From Hypericum androsaemum (lineage: Eukaryota > Streptophyta > Magnoliopsida > Malpighiales > Hypericaceae): a stretch of DNA of 64,000 nt. The notes under the pieces were generated by a model, which did not search any database, was not told where the DNA came from, and saw only the letters and a program-made list of their open reading frames with translations. Location: NCBI GenBank assembly GCA_963995505.1, contig OZ023187.1, positions 4,595,501 through 4,659,500 on the forward strand. Direction: 5' to 3'. Below are positions 34,921 through 47,236 of this stretch, in pieces. The position numbers and the translations under genes were made by a program. Numbering within the stretch: the first letter of the stretch is position 1; every line of letters starts with the position of its first letter.

Positions 34921-37900
34921 CTAAACTTTGAAACTCAACCCTTTTACTCTTTTGGCTGCCTTCTTAGGCACGCTACCCGAAGATTTAATCGTTTCCTTGG
35001 CGACTTGACAGTATTGTTCGCAGTCCTTCACTCCGATTTGCAGAAACTCTTGCGCGAGGATATCCATGTGTGCAGGAAGGCTGGTTTTGAAGCTCTGTGA
35101 GCAGCTTTTGTTCCCCTCGTCGACGTCCTGAATTCCGCCCTTGACGAGCGATCCCACTTGAGCACCGTCGATGTATGATTTACAAGCTACGAGAATATCA
35201 TGGGCGTGCTTGTGGAAATGGCCCAGAACAAAGTCCTCGAAATGCTGCAAAACCACAAGTATTCGACAGTTCAGATTTTCTCAAACATGGACTGACAAAT
35301 ATGATTATAATTGTAGAGGAAGATGAACAAGAGTTGCTCTGTGGAGAGAAACCAATATAGCAAATAAAATAACCCATGGCACAATCAAGCGTCGGGAAAC
35401 ATGTTAAGGCAACTTGCCTTGGGTGGCTTTCGTAATGTGTAAGTCATAGTCTTCAGTGACAAGAGAAATGTACTCTCATTGTACTGCTCTGATTGCTTTT
35501 CTCCCTGTGGAGTTCCACTCGATCTTTCAAATCCAGGCTCGTTGAAGTAAGGCTTTTGATTCAAAATAAGTGCTTGTATCGACACTAGAACTTGAAGCGC
35601 AGTGGAGGTACCCGGTTGCCACGACTCATTTGCATTACCATGCCATGTCCCAAGAAGGCTCAGGCATACTTTACCACATGCATACAAGTTCGGATTGAGA
35701 CGAACACCACCAGAATGATAATGGACACGCTGCACAGATATTTTCAAGTTGTAAGATAATATGCAAGAACTTAACAAATTGTGGAGAATGTACTTCTAGT
35801 TCCTATTTACACCGTTTGTCTCCTCAACATATGAAAGAAGCAGCAACTTCAAAGAGACAACGTAGGCGCATATGCTCGCTAATCAAGTATTATGTACAGG
35901 GAATGCGAACAGCAAAACCTTCGAGAAGTAAAAAGGTAAGAAAGAACAAGCAAACAGGCATCCCAGTAATGGACGATCACCGATCAATAGAAAATACCAT
36001 TTCAAGATGCCACATATGTCGCAACAATTAAGACTGATAATATCAATGGTATTACATCAATTAAGTAAAGACCAAAGCATGGAAAAGTAAAATGACACCC
36101 AGGTTGATGATGATATACAATATAGCCATAGCGATGCAAAACACTATAAAGGACCTCAATCCCTTACCGGGGGCACATTAGGATACTGTGGAGGGAAGTG
36201 AATGTCAAAGAAGAAGAGACCATCGTGATACGGTGTACCATCTGCTCCAACAATTACAGCCCTCAGTAGGTCCATCCTTGTCTCGTAAGCTCTAACATAT
36301 ATAGCCTCTATTAGAGAACATAAAAATGCGAGAAACAAGGGGTCAGATGGCATTATGAAAAAAACTGAGATACAAATATATCAGCTGGACCATGCTGAAA
36401 AAAAAAAGACAGATAGAGCAGTTCTGCAGTGTATGCTAGCTAAAAGTGCAAGCTTGTGCATAGTGTACTATATGATCCAATACAAGGTTAAGAACAAAGC
36501 TCATGAGGTCATTAATCTTCGGGTCTATGAAACCAAACAACAGAAGAGTTTAATGTAATCACCAGTTGCCTGGTGAGAAGAGAGAAAATATAATGGCGGC
36601 AAGCGCTCAATGTACAAGGATATGAAGAAAACGTCATTTAAAAGCAAACTAAACAACTGTGAAAACGAGAGATCTATAGGAAAAGGAAAGAATTTGCTAC
36701 CATGCACCCAAACAATTGATATCAATTTAAAGTGAATATACCAGTTCTGCAACATGAAAATGGATCCCAAGAAAAGGAATGATCTAGAGCCATTGTAAAT
36801 TAAAATGTCAAGACTGCAAAGATAAAGTCATACTTGCCTGGCAAATCATTTTCCAAGATTCTCCATTCCTCTTGGATTTTCTTTGCCCAATTTTTTTGTG
36901 CCTAACAACAAGAGGATATACCAATATTACGCCCGACAGAACATTGTAACTGAAAACAAGAAATGAACGCTTCGCCCAAAAACTCACATTCTTTGCAGAA
37001 GAACCTTTGTATTGGTGATCCGAATAATCTTCAACTGTATCAAACCTTTTGAAAAGCTGCAACTTACCAAGAGCATCATCTCTATCTACACTTCTTGGAG
37101 TTCTACTGGCATTTCTCTTGGGAGGATCAGGTAAATTGTGACTTGGACTGTATACACTTGATGGACTTGTAAATTTAGATACTGCCGATATCACACTAGC
37201 TTCGACCCATGATGCATGTAGTCCTATCGAACTAAAGTGATCAGGCATGCCAAGATAAGAATGACTGATAGGAGAAAATTGGCTACCGCCTGCACCATTT
37301 AGATGACTTGAACCTCCATGGCTGTTCGGGTCAGCAGCACCACCATTGTTGCTTAAATACTTGGGAGTAGAAGTTTTCGAAAAAATATTGTCATCTCCAT
37401 TAGATACACTGCTCTGAAATTTGTATCCTGGACTATCAAAAAATGAACCACTTGATGCAACATGTGACCCTTTGTTAGAGAAAGTGAATGAATTGGGAGA
37501 GATTCCTCCCGGTTCTGATCCAACAAACTTCTCGGCCAACAGAGTTTGTGAGGAAGATGATTCAGAAGACAAGTCTAATCCAGAAACAAGATTCCTGGAA
37601 TACAATTTGTTCTTCAACTTAGAACTGCCCGCTGCGCTTGACTCCTTGTAATCTGCAAGGTGTTGCAATGAAGAGTTCTTATCAGCCAATTGCGCTTCAC
37701 CCATTTGTAGAGAGTAAGATCCATTCACAGAATCCCCTGCATGACCAGCGGAAAACAATGGTGCTCCCACGCTGGGGCCGACAGGAAACCAAGGTTTTGG
37801 TACTTCCACACCAGGACCAGCAAAAAGGGGAGGCAATGGTGCTTCCGCAATTGGACCAACAGAAATCCAAGGAATTGGAGCTTCCACACTGGCAGGAAGG

Positions 37901-39384
37901 TCTATGTCATCAAGATGAGCTTGCAAGAATGCATATTCATCGAAATGCATGGAGTCAGAAGAATACATATCAGCGTCACCAAAAGTATCACCATAAGACG
38001 TATAATAATCGTCAACACTGATTGAGTTATTTGACTTCACAGCAGAATTTTCTACAAGACTGGATTGATGATAGTTCCAAATTTCCTAAAGAAGAAAAAA
38101 GGAAAACAAAAGCTAAATTTAGAGAAAGCGTTATAGAACCATTTTCCTTGCTGTTCATTTCTACAGAAAAATGTACATACCTTGGACGGGGTGAAGGCAT
38201 TACCATCACTAACAACTCCTTTCCCTTTTTTTCCAGCATCCATCTTATCATCAAGAATCATGACATCCATGAGGTCTTCATGCTTTACGACATAGTCTTC
38301 ATCCTCATCATCAATATCAATTACCTCATGAACCTGCTAAAACTTTCCTTGTCAGAAGGTAATCCAAATAATACCAAATAAAAGTAAGCCATTCAGCTAC
38401 TGTGAGAAAGTCATTTGACAATGGCCACTGAGTTTCAATTTACGGAGACCTTCCAAGAAAAGAAAACCAAATAAAAGTAGCCATGCGGTCAGATAAAATT
38501 ACATCTTTAATCACCATTACAAGGACACAGATCCCCATCTTCACTAAAAGCAACTCAAAAGTTATTAAACTCAGAGCCACTCTGAATCTCCAAAAAAGAT
38601 GCACAATCAACCTTGTTCTCGAGGATACAACTTCGTTCACTTCAAAGAAACGAAAAGGACCTCGAAAGCCTGCAATACACGTGAAACAAATATTGTCTAT
38701 CCGCTCCCGTGAGCTCAGTTCTGTATCTCATCACAGAACTCACCAAATCAAACAAACATAATACCTACATCAAACAGAGACAAAAAAAACCAGATAATGC
38801 ATGCAAGAGATGACAATGGAAACGGTCTACATGAATCCAACAAGTAATGTGGAACCCGAAAAGGTCGAAACAAAGAAGACGAACTAAGATACAAACTCTG
38901 ATTCAGTAATGCATCAACACTCGCAAAGGTCGAACCTTTACACCCCCGGTAAAACAAATACCCGTCAAATTCGACCAAACCAAAAAACTAAAAATCAATC
39001 AAACAAACAAAACAACAACAAAAAAAGGGCACCAAACGAAACTGCATCATCATCTGCTGATCAAATCAGCATCACAGCCATCAAAGACGCAACCTTTACG
39101 AGGTGGGTCCCACCCAAAAACCAGCCCCCGAAGCGTGCAGGCTCTAAACACTGAAGGGTCATCAACAGAACCCGGAAAAGGTGGAACCTTGGGGCGAGAT
39201 TCTGTGGGTTTCAAAAAAAGAAGGGAACTTTAGAAAGGAAACGAACCTGGACGGGTTTAGGACAAGAGACCCTCTTGCCGTTGCTACTGTTGGTGTTGTT
39301 CTTGGGGTTTCTGCCTCTATTGGTTCGATGGAAGGAGAGGGAAGGAGGAGGAGGGGGGATTTCGATGACGTCAGGGTCCATCAT
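34921..39384 (-). CDS. UBC25: Large ubiquitin-conjugating enzyme E2 (UBC25/PHO2-family type), about 742 aa, 7 exons
   Basis: Exons in transcript order: 39384-39247, 38333-38181, 38085-36988, 36901-36838, 36307-36168, 35729-35418, 35244-34921. The phases agree throughout. The N-terminal half is Ser/Pro-rich and disordered; it starts MDPDVIEI (Met at 39384 or 39381) and includes an acidic stretch [10 protein letters not shown]. The C-terminal UBC domain begins [12 protein letters not shown] and contains [20 protein letters not shown], the HYHSGG element and the catalytic cysteine in [11 protein letters not shown], followed by [19 protein letters not shown]. The tail [10 protein letters not shown]...[15 protein letters not shown] is the extension typical of the UBC23-26/PHO2 group. 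It would transfer ubiquitin as an E2, possibly an E2/E3 hybrid. Introns 4 and 6 use GC-AG donors. The UBC25 versus UBC26 assignment is by resemblance only. Confidence 0.92.
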
Positions 39385-40420
39385 CAATTCTCGCTTCTCC
39401 TTCCTCTTGAGCGTTCTTCCTCCTCTTTATTTTATAGATACGGAGACAAAAGAGTGACAAGTGAGGAAACCAAAGAGAACGTCAAGAGTAAGTATTATAG
39501 TGGGAGAAAGTTGTAGAGAGAGAAAGATAGAGAGAGAGAGAGAGAGACCCGGTTGAGCCAAGAAGAGGAGCCGTCGTCGTAATGGGCATCGGCGTCGGCG
39601 GCGGCGGCGGCGGCGGCTCCATATCTGGTCGTTGGGCCGACGGGATCGAATCTGTAATAATAATAAGAGACTTAAATAATGGGAGAGTGGCTCGGCTCGG
39701 CTCGGCTCGGCGGAGAGAGGAGCTGGGATGGAACTCGTGTTTTGGGCTTTGGTCTTTTTCTCTCTCTTTTCTGTGGGATTGAGAGGTTATTTTAATAGGG
39801 TTTTTTTTCTTTTTTAGTGGGGCAACTTTTCCATTTTCCACGTATGGGAGATAGTAGATACACTTGTAACGCGTAAGTCGTAACAATTAATTTATGCTTA
39901 AATATAATCACTATTTTTTTTGGTAGAAAAATAAAATCACTATTAGATCAACGAGGCTTGTCTTAAGTATTCAAGAAATTCTAATTATTAGAATATTAAA
40001 AGCATTGCCATATATCGAATTCTTGTCTGGGCTGGAATTCAATTTTGAGTTAACCATTTATGAGATATTTTGGTATGTTATGGGATATAGGGCTTCTGAT
40101 AATTTGGAAACTTGGTAATTGCATTAGCTCAATACTTAATTATAAGGAAAAATTAGGTGGATGCTTCCTTCGGGTCAAGATTTAGTGGAGACATGGGTGG
40201 TCTCTAGTAAAAGGAATCAAAAGAAGATCAAAAGTAATCTAGGTAATAAAAAGATAGATAGGAATAATATTGGACAACTATTATTAACAAAGTCAAACTA
40301 CAATTTAGGGATAATACAATTACGAAAATAATTATAATAATAATAATACTTGCCAAATAATACAATTATGGAAAATAATATAATTTATGGAAACAATTCT
40401 AGGAATATTGATATCCTTGT
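39385..40420 (-). promoter_or_regulatory. UBC25-like 5' UTR and promoter region, then intergenic DNA
   Basis: A GA-dinucleotide run (39516-39547) and a GGC-trinucleotide run (about 39595-39617) lie upstream of the minus-strand start, as is common in plant 5' UTRs. Beyond about 39850 the sequence is AT-rich with no gene. Confidence 0.4.
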
Positions 40421-40806
40421 ACTCGGATATTGATTTTCTTCTTCTCGAATACTGGTTTCCTTCTTCTCGAATACTACTCCTTCTACTCTGATATTGGTGT
40501 CATTGTACTCTGACATTGATTTTCTTTTTCTATGATATTGGTTTCCTTCTACTATGATATTGGTGTCCTTCTATTTTGATATTGGTTTCCTTTTTTTCTA
40601 ATATTGGTATCCTTCTACTCTCATATTAGTTTTATTTTACTCTAATATTGATATTCTCCTACTCTGATATTGGTTTCCTTCTTCTCGGATATTGGTTTCC
40701 TTCTTCTATGATATTGGTTTTCTTCTATTTTTATATTGGTGTCCTTGCACTCTCATATTGGTCTCCTTCTTCTCTGATATTTGTTTCCATCTTTTCTGAT
40801 ATTCTG
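40421..40806. repeat. Minisatellite with a unit of about 22-24 bp
   Basis: About 16-17 imperfect copies of a unit like GATATTGGTTTCCTTCTTCT follow one another without spacers, varying at T/C-rich positions. It lies in a gene desert, has no open frame and no adjacent effector genes, so it is a simple tandem array. Confidence 0.9.
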
Positions 40807-41990
40807 AACAAATAAACAATGCACACCAATATTATTGCATATACATGATTGTAAATGCACATCAATTACAATGCAAGTCACATGTCAATGACAAGAAATA
40901 TCTATACTAATTTTACATTATAGTACAACCAATATTACTTAACAAATATACCAATATCACTTAACAAACGCACAATGTATACCAATATAAAAAATACCAT
41001 TGTAGCAATACCAAAATACCAATAAATCGAGACAAAGAGGAAGACGAAGAGGAAGGTCGATTTCTACAACTTCTTTCCCATCTCAGTATTACTTTATATA
41101 AATACAATTTGATATATTTCAGACGTAACAAATAAAAATCCACTCGAACTATTCGAAAAGAAGAGCTTACGGGACAATGACAACATTACAGATGTTGGGA
41201 TGGGCAATCAACGTGGCCTCTCGGCTGGAGCCACTTGGAAACCTTTGTATTTGATCAACTCCTTCGAATCCATCGGAGAGAGATCGTAGGGGAAGAACTT
41301 CCCAATTGGTCTTTTTCTCAATTTCATAGAATTGAGATTTACGTAGATTTTTTCTGGGGGAAGAGGATAGAGAAAGGGAGAGGGAGTGGAGGCTATTGAG
41401 TATAGGTTAATTGGGTATTGTGTTAAATACTGAGTTTATCCATTTGAGTAAGATCATTAAATTTTGGCCATTAAATTTGGAAGATATTTATTTTAATCAT
41501 ATCTAATGTCCCACATTAAGTCCCCACCATGGGGACATTATTTATGTAGTTCTCACTCAATCCAACCTCGCTTTGAAATAGGCACTCTTTAGACAAGAGA
41601 GCTTTTTTCCTTCATTAGGAAAAGTACATTTTAGTTTTATATGGTATCACAGTTTTCGCGTTCAGTCCCTGTGATTTAAAATTTAAAATTTAATTCCTGT
41701 GTTTTGTGAAATTTTATCACTTATTAGTCTCGGAAAACTGCCCGGACGACCGTCCATGTAATACAATATTTTCCAAAATGATGATGTATATTGGCTAACA
41801 TGGCGATTGACATGGATGACATAAATTATCAAAATAGTCCCAAATTATTTTACAATCATCTTCATCCCACCTTTATCTTCTTCCTCCCACCTTCAACCAA
41901 AACTCAAGCACGTCATTCTCGTCTCATCGGACACAAAAACTGATGTCCATGACTGCCAGTGCTCCTCTCCCTCTCTGATCCAATATTAGA
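40807..41990. other. Intergenic; possible LTR-end remnant near 41480-41650
   Basis: No gene is supported. The stretch from ATGTCCCACATTAAGTCC (about 41505) to TATGGTATCACAG (about 41640) has the look of an LTR end followed by a mutated primer-binding site, but no partner LTR or TSD was found. Confidence 0.3.
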
Positions 41991-41994
41991 TCCG

Positions 41995-42490
41995 ATGATA
42001 ATTAGATTCCAAGAAAGTCGTTGATTTGTGCAAAATATGACCATTTTTAGACTAATGGTACAAAACAAGTAAAGTAGGTGAAATCATTTGATTCTAAAGG
42101 ATCCATTCAATAGACTTGTCATACTCCTATAAATGTGATTTGACCATTAGATTACAAGAAATTCGTTGATTTGAGCAAAAGATTATCCTTTTTAGACTAA
42201 CACGACAAAACAAGTAAAATCTGTTGATTCTAAAGCGTCTAATGCATCTAACAAATTTTTCATACTTCTGTAAGTGTTATTTGGCCATTAGATTTCAAGA
42301 AACTTGTTGATTTGAGCAAAAGATGACCTTTTTCGACTAGAACAAAACAAGTAAACTAGGTAAAATCTTTTGATTCGAAAAGATCGAATGCATCTAATAT
42401 ATTTGTCATACTCCTATAAGTTTGATTTGGCCATCAGAGTCCAAACAAATTGTTGATTTGAGCAAAAGATGACATTTTTTAACTACGGGT
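41995..42490. repeat. Tandem repeat, about 143-bp unit, about 3.4 copies
   Basis: The segment ATTAGATTCCAAGAAAGTCG with GTTGATTTGAGCAAAAGATGA recurs at about 42000, 42145, 42287 and 42435. Each is followed by a CAAAACAAGTAAA motif, a TTGATTC motif and a CATACTCCTATAA motif. The copies are clearly diverged. No coding potential was seen. Confidence 0.85.
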
Positions 42491-43107
42491 ACCACTTTAA
42501 TGTTATGCCTTTTTGATTTTTTATATCATGCACACATTCACCAGAAAAATTAATTCAATTACAAGCCGGATAAAATCTTTAAAAAGTGTCAAACTTTCAA
42601 TCAATATTTAACACTTTTTAAAGAGTTGGCAGTAGATTGGGCCCGGAGTGAAGGGGTGGACCATTTAGACTGAAGGACCGATAATGGCATGCTCCGGTTC
42701 TGACAATGGCATGCCCCAATTACGACACTGGCATGCCTGATTATTGATAATGACATGCGTGCTACGACAATGGCATGCCCAGTTATCGATAATAGCATAT
42801 TGGTGATCCCCTGCCGCGCGCAAATTTTTTTTATTTTTGTCCCTATGTTTTAACTTTTTTATAAAAAAAATCTCGCATGTCCTTCAGTCCAAACGGTTCG
42901 GAATGAATCAGTTCGGAATGAATCAGTTCGTGACCCAATCCAAACCCTTTAAAGTTTTGTTTTGATGATTAAGTAAATAGTAAATATGTTGAATTTCTAG
43001 GTCGGATAAGGAGAAGATATTAACGCCAATTCATGTCTTAATTTACAAAGTTGCAAATTAACACCACTTTTTATCCAACTCAATGAAAACTTTACTCCCT
43101 TTAAGTA
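42491..43107. other. Intergenic with short local repeats
   Basis: GACAATGGCATGCC-type motifs recur four times between 42690 and 42790, and CGGAATGAATCAGTT is repeated at 42898-42930. No gene is supported. Confidence 0.5.
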
Positions 43108-43115
43108 GTATCGAC

Positions 43116-43592
43116 CAAGGTTTTTAAAAATGACCCAGAGAGCGACCCACTCTTGCGTCTGGTTTGCGGTTGCACTAGTCAGACCTATACTTTTTTATAT
43201 TTAAAAAATTATATTTTTATTAATCTTTTAATTACCCCTGCCTCACTACCGAGCCATATTCCTTGGTTACCCTTTCCAAAAAATAAAGGGTACAACTTTT
43301 TCTCTCTTTTTTGACCCACCATAACCTTGAAATCCTAAAAAAAATCTCACCAAAAAAAAAATTGGAACATGAAAAACCCTGATTTTCTAACCCACCAGTA
43401 AGAGAACATTGATTTTTTGGGTTCAACTTTGCAAACCAGAAAAATGGGAACAAAATTCGTTTCAAACTGCCCGGTCTGAACATTTTTTGGGTGCTTCGTA
43501 AGGTTGGCAGTTTTTTGGCCAAATCTAGTACGCTCTTAAATCACGGTCTGACCAGTTGGACTGTCGGTCAGACCACGTATTTTAAAACCTTA
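43116..43592. mobile_element. hAT-type MITE, copy A (about 477 bp)
   Basis: The termini are CAAGGTTTTTAAAAATG and (inverted) AAGGTTTTAAAATACG, which continue inward with GACC-rich sequence. An 8-bp direct repeat GTATCGAC flanks it (43108-43115 and 43593-43600). CAAGG-type ends with 8-bp TSDs fit the hAT superfamily. It contains no transposase. The identity of one or two bases at the borders is ambiguous because the flanking match extends to 11 bp. Confidence 0.75.
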
Positions 43593-43600
43593 GTATCGAC

Positions 43601-44449
43601 CTCTCCAACCCATACTTAAACTACATTATGTATCTTATTATTGTATTTCGTGTATGTTAGAGTACGAATTTCACGTAGATTGCCCGACCAGATGTGCTTA
43701 AATTACACCCTAGAAATAATCGGATCACCCCGCACTAATTAAGTCATCAAATATTAAAGTCGCCCATAAGTCGTTGGAAAAAATCTTCAACAAACTCCGA
43801 GATTTTCTTTTATCTGTGTCCAGCACTACGTGACCCTACTAAGGGAATATTTTTTTTAAAGGTATTTTTTATATGCATAAAGTTTGAACTTTTCGCTTGG
43901 ACCAGTGACAAACTTCGAGATTGCTTCTCTAGCAAGGGTTCCTTCATGATCAAAAGGGGCAATTCAGGTCTTGCATACTCCGATGATCTCCTCCTCATTC
44001 CCTAGTAGAAATGAAGAAAAAATAATCTCCTATAATTGGAGAGCAATAATAATAATATTACTTAAAATTTGAACCATTAATTATTATCATATATTTTAAA
44101 ATTTTATCGATTATCACTCTCTTATAGTAGAGCATAAAATCCATAAATTTTATTACCCGACTCTACCTCTTGCCACTTTCATTTTTATTAGTTTTTTTAA
44201 TGAATAAAATTTAGGCGAGTTAACCTAAATTCCGTGGCTCTAGACGGTATTGAATTTTCTTTTTTTAATCTACGTATAATCAAGAATATGAATGGAATGA
44301 AATGACAGAAAAAATGTTTGAAAATGTCGATCTACAAATTAGATGATCCTATAAATATCAAGTGTAGATGGTTCCCAAAAAAATTAAATAAATGCATCAA
44401 GTTGGTTTTTCATATACACGCTAACCTACCATTTACAAATATCCCTAAC
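43601..44449. other. Intergenic and 3' flank of the RING-H2 gene
   Basis: AT-rich, with no supported gene. The last 100 bp or so before 44450 are the likely 3' UTR of the minus-strand RING gene. Confidence 0.45.
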
Positions 44450-45031
44450 TCATTCCTTGAAAATAAATTGCCGGCAAACTGGACATGTAAGGTTCCTCTT
44501 GAACCAAGGATCGACGCAATGGGAATGGAACATATGGCTGCAAGCCGTAAGAACCCTACAAGATTCTCCGACGCTGTAATCGTCGAGACAGATCGCGCAA
44601 TGATCTCCGGTCTTGTACTTAGTCGCCCCATCTTTGTAAGCCACCAATGGCAGCAGCTCCTCAATATCATCGTCGCAGAGACTGCTGCAATCATCAGCAG
44701 TCTCATCGATTGCTTCTTCTATTTCCTCGATCATCCTCGGCCTCGGATCGTAGAACACAAACGGGCCCCTTCGGGTCCGAAACGCGTGGATGCCGCCTTC
44801 GAGCTCTGCGAGTTCCGGGGTGGACTCTTGGGTACGCCCGAACACGAGCTCGGCGACCCTCAGCATCAGCTCCAGGATGCCCTGGATGATGAGGATGCTT
44901 AGTAGCGTGAAGACGAAGCAAACCGCGAAGAGGCACACTATGAGGACGATGATCGGGGCGATCTTGTGAAAAATGGTGACGAAATGGCTGTCACTTGGAG
45001 ATGACCTAAACAACATGCTATTCAAATCCAT
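44450..45031 (-). CDS. RING-H2 E3 ubiquitin ligase with one membrane segment (ATL-like), 193 aa
   Basis: The gene has no intron. The protein has a hydrophobic segment at about residues 25-57 (PIIVLIVCLFAVCFVFTLLS) near the N-terminus, an acidic middle part (EEIEEAIDE), and a C-terminal RING-H2 finger. The finger shows the complete metal-ligand set C145-X2-C148-X15-C164-X-H166-X2-H169-X2-C172-X10-C183-X2-C186, with the DPWF residues expected after the sixth ligand for E2 contact. This makes it a membrane-bound E3 ligase of the ATL type, although the GLD motif of canonical ATLs was not seen between the TM and RING. The start Met (45031) is the first in frame. Intact, with no sign of decay. Confidence 0.9.
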   Translation of the reverse strand: MDLNSMLFRSSPSDSHFVTIFHKIAPIIVLIVCLFAVCFVFTLLSILIIQGILELMLRVAELVFGRTQESTPELAELEGGIHAFRTRRGPFVFYDPRPRMIEEIEEAIDETADDCSSLCDDDIEELLPLVAYKDGATKYKTGDHCAICLDDYSVGESCRVLTACSHMFHSHCVDPWFKRNLTCPVCRQFIFKE

Positions 45032-46966
45032 GTCTGAATATTAATTAACTCTTCCAAAAACTAATCCACAAGATTTCTCAAATGGATGGTTAATTCTTTG
45101 ATGATTGTTTTTCTTCCTGTGTGTGTTTCTATGATTAAGATTGAAAAACTTGGGAGGATTTTTCTCCACCTAAATAGAAAGAATTCATTGGAGATAATTG
45201 GATAAAATTGTTACTGTTGCAGCAGAAAATTATCGTTTTTTCTCGTATTAGTTACCAACTGATTAAGTTGATAATTTCTATGCGATGATAGTTAACGAAC
45301 TTGGCAGTTCTTAGGGGAGGTAGGTATTGATGATATCGATTTGTAAAAAAAAAAGTTTTTTCCACGTTGTAATTTTTTTCTTTTTTAACAAAGTCTCTAA
45401 GTTGTTAAAAATGGTCGAAAATCTCTAGGATGTTGTAATTAGTATTATATGTAACCATAAAACTGTATTTTTTTTGGTAGGTATTTTACAGAGGTACAAC
45501 CCATAAAGCTGTATTACTGACCATTATAATTATCTGTCTCAACAAAATTAATTAAATATGGTTTATAGTTTTTGAAACTAAGATACTGTGGAGGGAAAAT
45601 GTTTTGTATATTAAAGGCCACCAAACACTTCCATCACTGTCTTAACCTTTTTTTCTAGGTGGTTCTCATAATAAGTTAAAATAATAGATTAAAGCATGCA
45701 ATTTTTTTGCTTTCTTTTGCAATATGGTGTTTGAACGAATTTTAATTTACATTTTTTTATTATGCACCAACATCGGATCATTTTTTTGCAAAAAACTCAA
45801 AAGATTTTGATCCACCACGGCTGCCAGAAGACAAACCTATTTGTGTCCTTAAGTGAAAAAGTATCATAATTCAGGAACTGAAATTGCAATTCTCCCCGGA
45901 AATACCCAAATTGAAACCCAAACCTAAATTCCCGGTTCGGGCAATTCTCGTTCCTAGCCACCCGGTAGGAAGAAAGCATTTTCTTGTTGTTGATAAGTTA
46001 GGAAGAAAAACATTATGTACTTTTGGAGTAATTAATGAAATAATTCACTTATTAAAGACATATATCATTGCGGACAATAGTGAATCATATCATATGTTAA
46101 TAATAAACGAACAATGGGCCCGAGGTTTTGGTCTTCGAATATCAAAATAAAATTCCCCACGAAGTCTTTCCGTCTCTCGTCGAAGGCACTATTGCCCAGG
46201 ACCCCGGCCTCTGTGTGGGGTCCCTTGAGTTAGAAAAAGCAGAGAAATGCCTGATACGGACAATAGAAGATAAACTTTGCCTTTGGTCCTTTAGATTTGT
46301 TACGCAATCGTCTTCTTAGACTACTGCATCGGGAATTTTTTGGGTCTAAATTTTATGTTTTGGTTTGGAGTTGAAGCCGGGTTCAGTTGTAAGCAACGTA
46401 CACCTGACGAGGAGGTAACGTTTATATCTTTATATTTAATATATTAATAAAATTTACTTATAAAAAAATAATAAACAAGCAATGAGATGTGTCTGTATTA
46501 CATTTTCTCTATCGTACGTAATAAGATGAAGCGATTATTCCCTAGCAATTTCCTAATTCTTTTTTGGGTACTCTTTTCTTACCACGGATTTTTTCCATCG
46601 AGTTTTCTCGTGGTAGAATTTTGATGAGGCCGGCGGTCGCAATCTCAACGAGGTCGAGAAGGGACCTTGCATTAAGTAAGTTGTAATCGGCATTTACTTT
46701 TATAATATAGGGGCGTTTAGCCCCTCCATCTCCACCCAAAAAAAATCTCCTAATCCTCAACCACGCCTATGACACAATCAAAACTTGAACACATTAAAAT
46801 AACAAACTTAACGAAACTATTTTCAACCAAGATTTTTTGATGTCCTATTTCTAAAACTTTCTCTTCAATCAATATAAAAAGGTGCAACGTTCGCGCCCTA
46901 AAGAGTTAGTTCAGGTGATATACAAAAGAATTTTCCGAGTTTATAGTTGTGATAATCATTGGATCA
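45032..46966. other. Intergenic, no supported gene
   Basis: AT-rich upstream DNA of the RING gene and unassigned DNA beyond. Short open frames (for example 45884-46319) show no recognisable domain. Confidence 0.4.
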
Positions 46967-47236
46967 TCATCGATTCTCCCTGACGACTTGATCAAGAACT
47001 TTGTTCATCGCCAAGAGGCAAGGACTTCGATGGACCCATGCTCTGTACATCTTCTCTCCACCCTGCTCTTCGTCGAGATTGGAATTTTCCCGGCGACGAA
47101 TCAGGAACCACGCCAAGCAGTAGCCGGTTACGGCGACGACGAAACAGACAATTAGTAAGCAGAAGAGACATCCAAATACGAAGCCTCCTGAAGCCGAAGA
47201 CAACGAGGTAGGACCAGAAGGTCGAAGCATGATCAT
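46967..47236 (-). CDS. Possible small single-TM protein, 89 aa
   Basis: This open frame has one strong hydrophobic segment (GFVFGCLFCLLIVCFVVAVT, about residues 18-44) followed by a basic stop-transfer stretch (RRRENS) and a charged tail, a sensible type of small membrane protein. A TA-rich tract lies about 50 bp upstream on the minus strand. No family was recognised, and an overlapping frame of similar length exists on the same strand, so this may be chance. Confidence 0.35.
   Translation of the reverse strand: MIMLRPSGPTSLSSASGGFVFGCLFCLLIVCFVVAVTGYCLAWFLIRRRENSNLDEEQGGEKMYRAWVHRSPCLLAMNKVLDQVVRENR

Noticed and set aside
40421..40806. Regularly spaced repeats suggesting a CRISPR array
   Set aside because: Contiguous imperfect units without unique spacers, in plant nuclear DNA; an ordinary minisatellite.
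41480..41660. Possible LTR end with primer-binding site
   Set aside because: Only a partial PBS-like match (TGGTATCACAG); no second LTR, TSD or internal domains, so noted only as a remnant in the intergenic entry.
44318..44902. 194-codon plus-strand frame
   Set aside because: Antisense to the RING-H2 gene, whose complete zinc-ligand set makes the minus strand the real one.
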